64,000 bases of DNA, from the NCBI RefSeq assembly GCF_000763495.1, contig NZ_CP009576.1, forward strand, positions 2,981,036-3,045,035, given 5' to 3'. The notes under the pieces are model-generated. The model was given only the letters and a program-made list of their open reading frames with translations. It did no database searches and was not told the DNA's origin. The DNA comes from Listeria ivanovii subsp. londoniensis. Lineage in GTDB: Bacteria > Bacillota > Bacilli > Lactobacillales > Listeriaceae. Below, one piece after another: positions 7,750 to 16,324 of the stretch. The position numbers and the translations under genes were made by a program. Position 1 is the first letter of the stretch. Every line of letters begins with the position of its first letter.

Positions 7750-8195
7750 TCCATATCTCCTCCTCCAACAGCCCTAATCGCATTATCCGACAACCTATCA
7801 AGCAAATGAAGCAAGTTATCTTTTTCTTCTTCGCTAAAACCAGCTGTTAACTTCGCTGACCAATCAGCAGTTGTTTCTTCAATCAAATCACGCATCATAA
7901 AGCCTACTTCAGTCACAAAAATTCGCTGAATACGTCGATCTTTCGCATCCATTTCACGGCGAATCATTCCCAGTTCTTCTAAACGTTTAATATGTCTCGT
8001 TACACTTGCTTTATCGACCATAAAACGTTTAGCCATTGATTCCTGGGAAATACCATCTTCTTTATAAAGTGTCCATAAATAGCGTAATTGTCCTATATTA
8101 AGACCTGTTTCAAGTAATTTTTTATTTTTAAAAGTACTTTCTGAACGATGGATTATCGCGATGGCCTTTGCTAAACTTTCTTGTCTATCCGCCAT
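7746..8195 (-). CDS. MarR-family regulator of the adjacent MATE pump
   Basis: This is a 149-residue cytosolic repressor-type protein. The winged helix (ISQESMAKRFMVDKASVTRH then a DAKDRRIQRI wing) lies at about residues 50-95. The ATG at 8195 is preferred over GTG 8201 because AAGGAG is eight bases before it and only two before the GTG. It forms a 4-bp-overlapping operon with the MATE gene. Its promoter region has GTTG-N6-CAAC dyads over the -35 and after the -10, which fits autorepression relieved by a drug ligand (inference from MarR biology). Confidence 0.9.
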   Translation of the reverse strand: MADRQESLAKAIAIIHRSESTFKNKKLLETGLNIGQLRYLWTLYKEDGISQESMAKRFMVDKASVTRHIKRLEELGMIRREMDAKDRRIQRIFVTEVGFMMRDLIEETTADWSAKLTAGFSEEEKDNLLHLLDRLSDNAIRAVGGGDME

Positions 8196-8234
8196 ATTCA
8201 CTTCTCCTTATACAAAAAATCCGCCACATAATTA

Positions 8235-8248
8235 GTTGCGGCATCAAC
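8235..8248. promoter_or_regulatory. Putative MarR operator, copy 1 (GTTG-N6-CAAC)
   Basis: GTTGCGGCATCAAC is a dyad just downstream of the -10 of the marR-mate promoter. It has the same half-sites and spacing as the copy at 8274-8287, with centres 39 bp apart. Confidence 0.55.
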
Positions 8249-8256
8249 CATTATCT

Positions 8257-8286
8257 AGTATACCAACAATTTAGTTGACTGCGCAA
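8257..8286 (-). promoter_or_regulatory. Promoter of the marR-MATE operon
   Basis: On the minus strand, TTGCGC (8281-8286) and TATACT (8257-8262) are 18 bp apart, about 60 bp upstream of the MarR start. The -35 is inside a GTTG-N6-CAAC dyad. Confidence 0.6.
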
Positions 8287-8287
8287 C
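8274..8287. promoter_or_regulatory. Putative MarR operator, copy 2 (GTTG-N6-CAAC)
   Basis: GTTGACTGCGCAAC covers the -35 of the marR-MATE promoter. Its left half-site also pairs with CAAC at 8264-8267 in the opposite arrangement. Occupancy would block RNA polymerase. Confidence 0.55.
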
Positions 8288-8292
8288 CTTTT

Positions 8293-8306
8293 ATTTCCCG
8301 GGTAAT
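8293..8306. promoter_or_regulatory. Noc-type binding palindrome, one mismatch
   Basis: ATTTCCCGGGTAAT differs by one base from ATTTCCCGGGAAAT, the Noc site known from Bacillus subtilis. It lies between the divergent marR promoter and the next gene. Confidence 0.4.
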
Positions 8307-8366
8307 AATTTGACTTCCTATCTTTCTTTTGTGAAAATAAAGATTAGAGAAGGGGTGCTATCCGCT

Positions 8367-9254
8367 ATGCACATTAAAATATTAAAAAATAGATATCCCA
8401 ATATTGTCGTTTCAAAAAATCCGATTAAACCAACTGCTCAAGTGATTTCTTTTTTTGAAGAACCATATTATTTTACGATTCCTAAAAACAATCTTTCAGA
8501 AGAAGAAACAACCTTATTAAAAACATTATTTCCCGAGCCATCGCCAAAATTTCATAAAGAATCCACACAATTTTGGTTCGATTTATTATTTGGTAATGGG
8601 GAACTTTCTATTCCAAACGAAAATGACGCTTACAGAATAACGCAATTTCATCTTAGAACTGACGCCACTAAAAGCATGCTACAAGAATGGCAAAAAGCTT
8701 TACTTAGTTTCTTTAGTCCGGAAGCTGAATTAGTTATGTTTTCGAGCCACTATGGCGTAATTGTTGAAAAATCAGCTAGCTCTCTTATCGGTGAGGAAGA
8801 ACTGGAAGCTGTTGCTAGTACTCTCGAAAATGATTTTTATATTCAAGCCACTTTTTTCATGGGGCTATTTCACCCATTAAATATGCAGCTTCGTGATTTG
8901 TTCGCGGAAGAACGAGCAATTTTTAATTATAAAAACCGCTCGATTGTTCAAACAGTTGCCTCTGAAAGTTTAAAAGTAATCGCCCTAAGAATGAAAGAAA
9001 GTTTAATTACTAGTGAACTTAAAAACTTTTTTAACCAGGATGACACGTGGATTCCACTGATTCACACGTTATTTAAGAATCAAGGAAATATTAGTCTAAC
9101 TGCCAAAGAACTCTTTATGCACCGCAACACAATTCAATATCGTTTGGACAAATTTCATGAACAAACGAACCTTTCCCTTCGTAAAATGGATGGACTGCTT
9201 CTGGCTTACCTAGCTACTCTCCAAACTAATACGAAAAACAGTAATCAAGATTAA
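8367..9254 (+). CDS. PucR/CdaR-type transcriptional regulator (C-terminal HTH)
   Basis: This is a 295-residue protein whose last about 60 residues carry the PucR C-terminal helix-turn-helix: LIHTLFKNQGNISLTAKELF, then MHRNTIQYRLDKF. The N-terminal 230 residues are of mixed alpha/beta type and I recognise no sensor domain in them. This HTH class controls carbohydrate or purine use in other Firmicutes. The ATG at 8367 follows GAAGGGG; an upstream TTG (8310) gives a longer frame but lacks a ribosome binding site. The gene stands alone between the divergent MarR gene and an SDR gene, so the target is unknown. Confidence 0.75.
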   Translation: MHIKILKNRYPNIVVSKNPIKPTAQVISFFEEPYYFTIPKNNLSEEETTLLKTLFPEPSPKFHKESTQFWFDLLFGNGELSIPNENDAYRITQFHLRTDATKSMLQEWQKALLSFFSPEAELVMFSSHYGVIVEKSASSLIGEEELEAVASTLENDFYIQATFFMGLFHPLNMQLRDLFAEERAIFNYKNRSIVQTVASESLKVIALRMKESLITSELKNFFNQDDTWIPLIHTLFKNQGNISLTAKELFMHRNTIQYRLDKFHEQTNLSLRKMDGLLLAYLATLQTNTKNSNQD

Positions 9255-9289
9255 GTAGGCTCTTCTTGCTTGCTGTTTTTTCTTTCTGC

Positions 9290-9320
9290 TTGACTTAAAG
9301 TGCACTTCAAGGACTAGACT
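9290..9320 (+). promoter_or_regulatory. MerR-type promoter of the SDR-merR operon
   Basis: TTGACT (9290-9295) and TAGACT (9315-9320) are 19 bp apart, the long spacing used by MerR activators. The spacer holds the dyad CTTAAAGTGCACTTCAAG (9294-9311) with one mismatched pair. This is strong evidence that the MerR protein encoded at 10122 controls this operon. Confidence 0.75.
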
Positions 9321-9351
9321 TGAATTATCACCTGAGCAAAGGAGAATAAAA

Positions 9352-10098
9352 ATGATAAAAAAAGAAAAAGTAATCGTCATCACAGGCGCATCCAGTGGAA
9401 TCGGTGAAGCTACCGCTAAACTTTTAGCTGAACAAGGTAATAAAGTCGTTTTAGGTGCTCGTAGAAAAGAAAATTTAGAACGAATTACGAGTGAGATTAA
9501 GGCAAGTGGCGGCGAGGCGATTTTCCAAATAACAGATGTAACCAAACACACTGAGGTTGAAGCATTGGCACAACTTGCATTAACTGAATTTAAACAAATT
9601 GATGTTTGGATTAACAATGCTGGTTTAATGCCGCATTCTACTTTTGATAAATTGAAGGTAAACGAATGGGATCAAATGGTCGATGTTAATATTAAAGGCG
9701 TTCTTTATGGAATAGCCGCAGCACTCCCAGCCATGCGCCAAAGGAAAACGGGTCACTTTATCAATTTATCATCTGTCGCTGGTCACCAAACACATTCTGG
9801 TGGTGGAGTTTATAGTGGAACAAAATATGCGGTTCGTGCGATCAGTGAAGCACTTCGCCAAGAGGAGGCAGCAGCTAAGAGTAACATTCGCGTAACCATT
9901 ATTTCTCCTGGAGCTGTCGCAACCGAATTGCCGAACACTATCACAGATGAAGATTTAAAAGGTGGCATCAATCAACTTTACGAAGCGGTCGCAATTAGTC
10001 CGGATAGAATCGCTGAAACAATTCTATTCGCCATCAACACACCTGAAGACACTACCATGAATGAAATCCTCTTACGCCCAACTATTCAGCAACCATGA
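9352..10098 (+). CDS. Short-chain dehydrogenase/reductase
   Basis: This is a 248-residue cytosolic NAD(P)-dependent oxidoreductase of the classical SDR family. The cofactor loop is TGASSGIG at residues 11-18, NNAG is at 88-91, and the catalytic set is Ser140/141, Tyr154 and Lys158 (YSGTK). Length is normal. AAAGGAG precedes the ATG at 9352. The stop overlaps the earliest possible MerR start (10095) by 4 bp; the MerR start I prefer is 23 bp further on. Both share a MerR-type promoter, so this is probably an aldehyde- or electrophile-responsive reductase, as with the AdhR systems of Bacillus (inference). The substrate is unknown. Confidence 0.9.
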   Translation: MIKKEKVIVITGASSGIGEATAKLLAEQGNKVVLGARRKENLERITSEIKASGGEAIFQITDVTKHTEVEALAQLALTEFKQIDVWINNAGLMPHSTFDKLKVNEWDQMVDVNIKGVLYGIAAALPAMRQRKTGHFINLSSVAGHQTHSGGGVYSGTKYAVRAISEALRQEEAAAKSNIRVTIISPGAVATELPNTITDEDLKGGINQLYEAVAISPDRIAETILFAINTPEDTTMNEILLRPTIQQP

Positions 10099-10121
10099 TT
10101 TCAAGTATAGGAGTGAACATA

Positions 10122-10502
10122 ATGAATATTAAAGAAGCAAGCGAAAAAACTGGTGTTTCTGCAGATACCATTCGTTATTATGAACGGATTGGCTTAATCC
10201 CCAATATTAGTCGCAACGAAAACGGTGTGCGCAAATTTGATGAGGAAGATTTGCGCTGGATTGATTTCAGTCGCCAAATGCGGTGTGCTGGAATGTCCAT
10301 TGAATCGCTAATTGATTATTTGTCTCTCTTTCGCGAAGGAGAAAAGACACTAGAACCTCGGATGGAATTATTAAAAGAACAACGCGCAGAACTTCAAGAC
10401 CGGATTGATATGATGCAAGAAGCACTAGAACGGCTCGACTTTAAAATCGAAAACTATGATACGCATCTTATCCCAGCCCAAAAGAAATTAAAAGAATTTT
10501 AA
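10122..10502 (+). CDS. MerR-family regulator of the SDR operon (AdhR-like)
   Basis: This is a 126-residue regulator: MerR helix-turn-helix in residues 1-40 (NIKEASEKTGVSADTIRYYE), then the long dimer helix and a short tail. There is no large ligand domain, which is the architecture of the AdhR/NmlR subgroup that senses aldehydes through a cysteine. One Cys is visible near residue 57 (QMRCAGMS), the region where that subgroup has its reactive residue. The ATG at 10122 is preferred over 10095 because TAGGAG lies eight bases before it. It is cotranscribed with the SDR gene and a terminator follows. Confidence 0.85.
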   Translation: MNIKEASEKTGVSADTIRYYERIGLIPNISRNENGVRKFDEEDLRWIDFSRQMRCAGMSIESLIDYLSLFREGEKTLEPRMELLKEQRAELQDRIDMMQEALERLDFKIENYDTHLIPAQKKLKEF

Positions 10503-10513
10503 GGAAAAAAAAT

Positions 10514-10550
10514 AAACCCGCAAACTTTTTAATGAAGGTTTGTGGGTTTT
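10514..10550. terminator. Bidirectional terminator between merR and the HAD gene
   Basis: AAACCCGCAAAC (10514-10525) pairs with GTTTGTGGGTTT (10538-10549) with one G-T pair. T residues follow on the plus strand and an A-run precedes it for minus-strand use. Confidence 0.75.
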
Positions 10551-10555
10551 CCTTG

Positions 10556-11167
10556 TTATTTTACTACATAAGCTAAAATATCTTCTGGTTTCTCAAAGAC
10601 ATACTCTGCTGCTTCAAATCCTTCAGTAGATTTCGCACCCCAGAGCGCTAAACCAAAATGAACACCGGCCGCATGGGCACATTTCATATCATAAGAAGAA
10701 TCGCCAATATAAATGACTTCATGGGGTTCACGCTCAAGAAGTTCTAGGCTTTTAAGTAACGGATCTGGATGCGGTTTATGATTTTCGGTATCACTGGCAC
10801 AAACAATCGCTTCAAAATGATCATGAATTTCAAATGGATAAAAACCTTTGTCCATTTCTAGTGAGTTTTTAGAAGTGACGACACCACTTTCTGGAATCGC
10901 ATGAAGCACTTTATGAATTCCATCGAAAACCTCTACTTCATCGATAAAAGACGCTTCTCGTTCAATCCAGTTAGCGAGTATCCGCTCCTCATCTAATATA
11001 TTCAGTTGTTCAAGCGCCGCTGCCCCAGTAATTCCTAGCACAAATCGTAACTCAGCTAAATCATAAGTCAATCCTTCTTCCGCTAAAACGGTCTGAAGTG
11101 AATGCAAAACTGCTCTTTCTGTATCCAAAATCGTTCCATCTACATCAAAAATAATTGTTTTATACAT
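10556..11167 (-). CDS. HAD-superfamily phosphatase (phosphoglycolate phosphatase-like)
   Basis: This is a 203-residue cytosolic hydrolase. Motif I is DVDGT at residues 8-12 (nucleophile Asp8, Asp10), a helical cap follows, motif II is near VVTSKN, and motif IV is GDSSYDMKCAHAAG. It would dephosphorylate a small phosphate ester; the subfamily resembles Gph/PgmB proteins but the substrate is not visible. The ATG at 11167 has GGAGGAG before it; a longer frame from 11323 only extends into the upstream gene. It lies 16 bp after the gene at 11184-11549 and is probably cotranscribed with it. Confidence 0.9.
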   Translation of the reverse strand: MYKTIIFDVDGTILDTERAVLHSLQTVLAEEGLTYDLAELRFVLGITGAAALEQLNILDEERILANWIEREASFIDEVEVFDGIHKVLHAIPESGVVTSKNSLEMDKGFYPFEIHDHFEAIVCASDTENHKPHPDPLLKSLELLEREPHEVIYIGDSSYDMKCAHAAGVHFGLALWGAKSTEGFEAAEYVFEKPEDILAYVVK

Positions 11168-11183
11168 GAAAACTCCTCCTTCA

Positions 11184-11549
11184 TCATTGAGCAAAATTGT
11201 GATAGTGATGAGTTGTATACCTTGTTTTTTCAATACTTTTTTCTTTCTTAAAATCAGCACCATCGAGGCCTTTATTCTCAAGTAAATGTCGAAATTCGTA
11301 CAAGCTTCCTTGCGTATTTTCATTTAATTCAAATTCAATATTATCGCAACTAAATGTTAAGCAAATTTCATTTCTATCAGTAGTCAACGCGATATTACGC
11401 AATTTTGCAACTGGGAAAGTTTGTCGTTTTTTCATGCCCAAGCTGAAGTTTTGGTCAAAAACAAGATAATCTCTATCGATGTAAAACTCTCCGAATTGAT
11501 ATTCTAGTCCTAAAGATGAATAAATCTTGCATACACCTTCTAGTTTCAT
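11184..11549 (-). CDS. Conserved hypothetical cytosolic protein, beta-rich
   Basis: This is a 121-residue soluble protein with no signal or membrane segment. It has alternating strand-like stretches (FYIDRDYLVFDQNFSLG, NIALTTDRNEICLTFSCDN) and a C-terminal helix, which would fit a small PH/GRAM-like barrel, but this is a guess from pattern. The ATG at 11549 follows AAGGAGG at eight bases; the frame from 11570 starts upstream of that site. It is followed by the HAD gene with a 16-bp gap. I do not recognise a named family. Confidence 0.7.
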   Translation of the reverse strand: MKLEGVCKIYSSLGLEYQFGEFYIDRDYLVFDQNFSLGMKKRQTFPVAKLRNIALTTDRNEICLTFSCDNIEFELNENTQGSLYEFRHLLENKGLDGADFKKEKSIEKTRYTTHHYHNFAQ

Positions 11550-11634
11550 ACCATCCGCCTCCTTCATCACCTTATATATTAGTTTTAAATGATGAAATGG
11601 GTTTCATGTCAAGTAATTTATCAGAAAAAATTTT

Positions 11635-12591
11635 CTAAACCGTTTTTCTTCTGATTAATTCATGCTTAATTTGAATATTTTGCAGCTTTCCCTGCTCAAA
11701 AATAGCAAAAGCATTTTCGCCTAATTTTTTCAAGTGGTGATCAAGCGTTGTAATTCCCATCGCTTTTCCAATTGCCAAGTTTTCTTGCCCCAGAATCGCC
11801 ACATCTTCTGGTATCCGAAGCCCAAGCTCTTTCGCATGAAACATAATCCCAGCTGCAACTTCATCACCATTAGCATAAAAAGCGTCCGGCCAGTCTTTCC
11901 CTTCACCAAAAAAGTGTTTTCCCGCTTTTAAACCATCTTCAAAAGTATAACATTCCCCCAAAAAGCGGTTTTCACTAACTGGTCCAAATACTTGTTCATA
12001 AGCATCAATCTTCCCATATGTACTAGTGCTTTCAAGTGATTCACGTCCAGCTGTAAAGGCAACTTTTTTATAACCTTCCTCTTGTAAAAACAAAAATCCA
12101 TCTCGATAAGCATCAATTCTATCAATGAAAGAACAAGATATTTCGGGAGAATCAACATACTCACAAGCAACAATTGGTCCATATGCTAGGTAAGGCAAAA
12201 TCACATCCCAGTTATTGGCACGCGAAGTAATAATTAGCCCATCGACTTGTTTAGTTTTAAGGCGCATCAAATATTTTTCTTCCTCTTTCGTATCATACCC
12301 TGTTGGAAAAAGTGTTACAGAATACCTATTTTTAAAGGCCGCCTCAAGAACTCCATTAACAATTTTATCAAACCAAGGATGGTCATTATAAGGCAAAATG
12401 ATACCAATTGTATTAGTTTTCCCAAGCGCCAAGTCTGTAGCAATACGATTAGGAGAATAATCAAGTTCTTCAATAATAGCTTGAACTCGCGACCTCTTAT
12501 CTTCGGCGACATAAGGGTGATTATTAAGTACGCGTGACACGGTCGTCACAGAAACTCCTGCTAATTTGGCAATTTCTTTAATGTTCGGCAT
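11635..12591 (-). CDS. LacI-family transcriptional regulator
   Basis: This is a 318-residue cytosolic DNA-binding protein. The LacI helix-turn-helix and hinge are in residues 1-55 (NIKEIAKLAGVSVTTVSRVL), followed by a periplasmic-binding-protein-like sugar sensor domain (GIILPYNDHPWFDKIVNGVL). Length is near family norm. It stands between the HAD/hypothetical pair and the CorC-like gene, with no sugar-use gene beside it in this window, so it is either orphaned or acts at a distance. Family assignment is certain, effector unknown. Confidence 0.9.
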   Translation of the reverse strand: MPNIKEIAKLAGVSVTTVSRVLNNHPYVAEDKRSRVQAIIEELDYSPNRIATDLALGKTNTIGIILPYNDHPWFDKIVNGVLEAAFKNRYSVTLFPTGYDTKEEEKYLMRLKTKQVDGLIITSRANNWDVILPYLAYGPIVACEYVDSPEISCSFIDRIDAYRDGFLFLQEEGYKKVAFTAGRESLESTSTYGKIDAYEQVFGPVSENRFLGECYTFEDGLKAGKHFFGEGKDWPDAFYANGDEVAAGIMFHAKELGLRIPEDVAILGQENLAIGKAMGITTLDHHLKKLGENAFAIFEQGKLQNIQIKHELIRRKTV

Positions 12592-12610
12592 TCTAAAAAC
12601 CTCATTCCTA

Positions 12611-12652
12611 AGAAAAAAGTGCGGATAGATTTCTCATACCGCACTGTAATTT
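12611..12652 (-). terminator. Terminator between the CorC-like gene and the LacI gene
   Basis: AGTGCGG (12618-12624) pairs with CCGCACT (12639-12645), and the minus strand continues with six T residues. It separates two minus-strand genes only 66 bp apart. Confidence 0.75.
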
Positions 12653-12657
12653 TATCA

Positions 12658-13992
12658 TTAAGCTAACTGCTCTAATTCGCTTGTTTGGAAATCTCTTTCC
12701 ACACGAACAGAAACTAGTCTAGCATCATTCATTTCTTCTACTGTAAATCGAAGGCTATCGTATTCAACTACTACTTTATCATCTTCTTCTGGAATTGTCC
12801 CGGTTAAGGTTAACACAAACCCAGCTACAGTATCTATGCCACGTGATGGAAGTTCCACGTGAAACATTTTATTAAAATCATCTAGCGTCATGCGGCCTTC
12901 CACGATAAATGTAGAATCATCTATTTTCTTCACTTCATCTGAAAACACATCATTTTCGTCATCGATTTCGCCAACAATCTCTTCTAACAAATCTTCTACG
13001 GTGACAATTCCGGCAACTCCACCGTATTCATCCATTAAAATTGCCATCTGATTTCTAGTTCTTTGCATATTTTTGAGTAAATCATCAATGAACATTGTCT
13101 CCTGCGCAAAATACGCCTCTTTTACGAGCGACTTCACATCAATGTTTTCAAAGCCTGACTTTCTAGCTTCCACAAAAAAATCTTTCATATGCAGAATACC
13201 CAGCACCGAGTCCTGATTGTCTGTATAGACGGGAACTCTTGAAAAATTCTCACTTAATAATGCGTCACAAAGCGCTTCTGATTCCGTTTCGGCGTCAACC
13301 ATAAACGCATCTGTTCGCGGTACCATTACTTCACGTGCGTATTTATTATCCATTTCAAATACACCACGAAGCATTTGTAATTCTTCTACCTCAATTACAC
13401 CATCACGTCGACCGGTTTCAATCAGTAATTGCATTTCTTCTCGTGTCATTTTTTCATTATCCGTATTTTTCTCCATTCTCGTTATTTTCACAAGAATATC
13501 CGTGGAAAAGGATAAGAATTTCACGAATGGACGAAGCAAAACGCCTACTGCCATGATTGGTCGTACAGAAACTCGGGCAATTTTCTCTGATTTTTGAAGT
13601 GCTAAACGTTTTGGATAAAGTTCACCGAAAACAAGTGTGATATACGATAACACAATCGTTACGACAATAATCGATAGCTCTTTGGCAAAACTACTTCCTC
13701 CAAAAACAGGTTCCAATCTAGTCGCAATGCTAGTAGCGGCTGACGCACTGGAGAAGAATCCAGCGAGTGTAATACCAACTTGGATTGTAGCAAGAAATTT
13801 ACTTGGATCGTCTACGAGTTTAGCAAGCAAAATCGCTTTTTTATCACCAGTTGCGGCTTGGCTCTTTACTCGATTTTTGTTCAGTGATACAAGCGCCATC
13901 TCTGCTGAGGCAAAGAATGCGTTGAGCATTGTCAACACAACAATAAGAATTAACTGCAAGATAATCTGCTGACTCTCGGGGTCAGGGTTCAT
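12658..13992 (-). CDS. CNNM/CorC-type membrane protein with CBS pair (hemolysin C-like)
   Basis: This is a 444-residue membrane protein: a DUF21/CNNM transmembrane domain with about four segments (residues 5-190), a CBS pair (about 205-330, with VMVPRTDAFMVD and the acidic EEIVGEIDDENDVFSDE end), and a C-terminal CorC_HlyC domain (about 350-430). CNNM/CorC proteins take part in Mg2+ export or homeostasis, and the CBS pair binds nucleotides. Many are labelled hemolysin, which is a historical name. The ATG at 13992 is chosen because GGAGAG lies six bases before it. A 15/16 parS match lies inside the gene (12851-12866). Confidence 0.9.
   Translation of the reverse strand: MNPDPESQQIILQLILIVVLTMLNAFFASAEMALVSLNKNRVKSQAATGDKKAILLAKLVDDPSKFLATIQVGITLAGFFSSASAATSIATRLEPVFGGSSFAKELSIIVVTIVLSYITLVFGELYPKRLALQKSEKIARVSVRPIMAVGVLLRPFVKFLSFSTDILVKITRMEKNTDNEKMTREEMQLLIETGRRDGVIEVEELQMLRGVFEMDNKYAREVMVPRTDAFMVDAETESEALCDALLSENFSRVPVYTDNQDSVLGILHMKDFFVEARKSGFENIDVKSLVKEAYFAQETMFIDDLLKNMQRTRNQMAILMDEYGGVAGIVTVEDLLEEIVGEIDDENDVFSDEVKKIDDSTFIVEGRMTLDDFNKMFHVELPSRGIDTVAGFVLTLTGTIPEEDDKVVVEYDSLRFTVEEMNDARLVSVRVERDFQTSELEQLA
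12851..12866. promoter_or_regulatory. parS site, 15 of 16
   Basis: AGTTCCACGTGAAACA differs only in the first base from TGTTCCACGTGAAACA, the ParB/Spo0J binding site of Bacillus subtilis. It lies inside the CorC-like gene. Confidence 0.6.
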
Positions 13993-14109
13993 ATGGAACT
14001 CTCCACTCCTTATTTTCATCGAGAAAACGAGTGCTCATTTTCTCTAAATATTCCGGATAATTTTCCGGTTAAGAAAATTCTATCATGCTACCCTTATTAC
14101 TGCAAGGTT

Positions 14110-14802
14110 TCAAATCTTCGCAAAAACTTCTATCGCATCATTTTCTATCATTTCAAAAGAATACGGCAAGAAAATTCGTTCTTTATTTACAGCAAAAATT
14201 TGCGCTGTTTTATTTCGGTAATCGGTTAAATTACAAAACGGACTCACTCTAAAAGAAGTCCCCACAATTACAATCAAATCTGCATGCCTGATTGCGGAAA
14301 GAGATTGATTTATAGCACTTTCTTGGATGGCTTCTTCGTAAAGCACTACATCTGGTCGAATAATACCTAGACAATCTTCATGAACATTGGACTGAAGATA
14401 CGTCTCAGCCGGAATGCTCATTTGGCACTTTTGGCAATAACAATGATACAAGCTTCCGTGAAAATTAATCACTTTCTTAGAGCCAGCTTTTTCATGAAGT
14501 CCATCAATATTTTGTGTAATAATCATCACATCTTTTTGCTGCGAGATTTCAGCCATTTTAGTATGAATCATGTTTGGCTCTGCATCTGGATAATACATAT
14601 TTTCCTTAACAAATTGATAAAACTTATCCGGTTCTTGCGTAAGACATGTATGACTGAGCATATATTCAGGGCTTTCCATCCTTGTATATAAACCATTTTT
14701 CGAGCGATAGTCAGGAATCCCAGAAGGTACCGACACCCCTGCACCCGTTAAAAAAACGATTTTGTTTGCTTGCTTAATCGCTTCCTTTAAATCATTCATC
14801 AT
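14110..14802 (-). CDS. Sir2-family NAD-dependent protein deacylase, variant zinc site
   Basis: This is a 230-residue cytosolic sirtuin. It has GAGVSVPSGIPDYR (residues 20-33), TQNID (96-100) and the catalytic His115 in NFHGS. The zinc module has Cys123-x2-Cys126, but the second pair is His141-x2-Cys144, where most sirtuins have Cys-x2-Cys. GIIRPDVVLYEE follows normally. So the fold is intact with one ligand replaced by His. The family removes acyl groups from lysines using NAD. The ATG overlaps the stop of the HhH gene by one base (TAATG), and the HhH gene overlaps the MFS gene by 11 bp on the other side, which suggests one transcript. Confidence 0.88.
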   Translation of the reverse strand: MMNDLKEAIKQANKIVFLTGAGVSVPSGIPDYRSKNGLYTRMESPEYMLSHTCLTQEPDKFYQFVKENMYYPDAEPNMIHTKMAEISQQKDVMIITQNIDGLHEKAGSKKVINFHGSLYHCYCQKCQMSIPAETYLQSNVHEDCLGIIRPDVVLYEEAIQESAINQSLSAIRHADLIVIVGTSFRVSPFCNLTDYRNKTAQIFAVNKERIFLPYSFEMIENDAIEVFAKI

Positions 14803-15083
14803 TATTTCTTCCTTTCATTTTCATGTGCCTTGTCTTTCCAATTCCACCATTTGCGTAACTCGGGCTGTTGTTTATCTTGTGCTGTTTCTGCTACATAAAC
14901 AGCACAACGATATGTGTATAAAACACATGGATCCATTCTTTCACCGCGTTTTTCACAAGTTTTTTCGTATAATTCAAGCGGATTTCCCCCTTTCAAATCC
15001 GCTATTTCTTTAACTCCAATTTCATTTAACATGACGACCATTTTTTTGCCAATTCCTGGTAATTTTATTAAGTCAGACTGCAT
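14802..15083 (-). CDS. Helix-hairpin-helix (Cdd1-type) small protein
   Basis: This is a 93-residue cytosolic protein. Residues 3-35 ([20 protein letters not shown]) form a helix-hairpin-helix like that of the Cdd1 / TfoX C-terminal group, followed by a helical part with Cys ([18 protein letters not shown]) and a basic tail. Such HhH folds contact DNA or proteins, and no reaction is known. It is the middle gene between an MFS gene (11-bp overlap) and a sirtuin (1-bp overlap). A second HhH protein of similar size occurs at 20357. Confidence 0.75.
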   Translation of the reverse strand: MQSDLIKLPGIGKKMVVMLNEIGVKEIADLKGGNPLELYEKTCEKRGERMDPCVLYTYRCAVYVAETAQDKQQPELRKWWNWKDKAHENERKK

Positions 15084-16281
15084 GATTCCCCTTCTTTCTA
15101 TGCATTTTTTGGTTGAAATAAAAACTGATAATCACATTGATGAAAATAAAGCCAGCTACAACCAGGAATACATCCCCATACCCAAAATGCGCGGCAACAC
15201 TAGATCCGACTAGCGGGCCGATAACATTCCCGATATATTGAAATGATTGATTGTATCCAAAAATACGTCCAGAAACCTCTCGAGGAGCATTTTTTGCAAG
15301 TAGTGATTGAACTGCTGGTAATAATGCACCATCTGTAAGCCCTAGTAGAAAACGCAAAATACCAAGCTGCCAAGGATTTTGTGCGAACGCCATTGGTATT
15401 TGTAATAACATCGATCCAATGAGTGCCCCAAGTAAAATTCGCTCAGAACCAATTCTGTCACCCCACCTCCCAAGCCTTGGTGCAGCTATAAGGGCAGCAA
15501 CCCCTGGAACAGAAGCAATCATCCCACTAATAAAAGCAATATTTTGAGCATTTCCGGCAAGATCTCGTACATATAAAGTTAAAATCGGGTTAACTGAGTT
15601 GGAAGCTATTTGAATCATCATTGTCGTAATAAACAACGAGATAATTAAGCCAGGGTTTTTGAGTGATAAGAAAACCTCTTTCCCAGAGCGCATTTCTTTT
15701 TTCTCTATCGGAGTAAATTTCTCTTTTACAAAGAATAGTGTTAAGAAAAAGCTACCTAGTAAGAGTGCTCCTGTAATATAAAATACTGGCCTAACTCCAA
15801 AGGTATCCGATAAGGCTCCACCAATTAGCGGACCAATTAGCACACCCGATACAGCTGCCGTTGATAATGCTCCTAGGGCCCAACCACTACGATGACGCGG
15901 AACTTGTGTTGCAACGAGTGCATTTGCTGTGGAAATATATCCTGAAAAAATTCCCATTAATAAACGCAATCCTACAAATTGATATACATTGCTCACTAAC
16001 CCCATAAGAATCATCGCTATCGCCATACCAAGAGAAGCACGCAATAACATGACTCTTCGTCCTTTTTGATCAGCAAGCTTCCCCCAAATTGGTGACATAA
16101 TTGCCGAAACTAAAAAAGTTGAACTGAGCGCAATTCCTGACCATAAACTTACTTGGTCTGGATTATGTACACCTAGCTCTTCAATATATAATGGCAAAAA
16201 CGGCATAATCAAATTTAGTCCAGTTCCTGTAAGAAAACAACCAATCCAAACAACATATAGATTTTTCTTCCAATTTTCCAT
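15073..16281 (-). CDS. MFS multidrug exporter (DHA1-type)
   Basis: This is a 402-residue membrane protein with about twelve hydrophobic segments in two halves. The cytoplasmic loop [16 protein letters not shown] after segment 2 is MFS motif A, and [14 protein letters not shown] continues the 12-segment drug:H+ antiporter pattern (MdtG/YttB-like). It would export drugs or metabolites using the proton gradient. It is the first gene of an overlapping set with the HhH and sirtuin genes. Substrate unknown. Confidence 0.88.
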   Translation of the reverse strand: MENWKKNLYVVWIGCFLTGTGLNLIMPFLPLYIEELGVHNPDQVSLWSGIALSSTFLVSAIMSPIWGKLADQKGRRVMLLRASLGMAIAMILMGLVSNVYQFVGLRLLMGIFSGYISTANALVATQVPRHRSGWALGALSTAAVSGVLIGPLIGGALSDTFGVRPVFYITGALLLGSFFLTLFFVKEKFTPIEKKEMRSGKEVFLSLKNPGLIISLFITTMMIQIASNSVNPILTLYVRDLAGNAQNIAFISGMIASVPGVAALIAAPRLGRWGDRIGSERILLGALIGSMLLQIPMAFAQNPWQLGILRFLLGLTDGALLPAVQSLLAKNAPREVSGRIFGYNQSFQYIGNVIGPLVGSSVAAHFGYGDVFLVVAGFIFINVIISFYFNQKMHRKKGNHAV

Positions 16282-16324
16282 AAATCCACCTAGATTCTTC
16301 CATCATTACTCTTAATTATTCCAC

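Noticed and set aside
12658..13992. CorC-like gene as a true hemolysin
   Set aside because: The hemolysin label is historical; domains point to a CNNM/CorC ion homeostasis protein.
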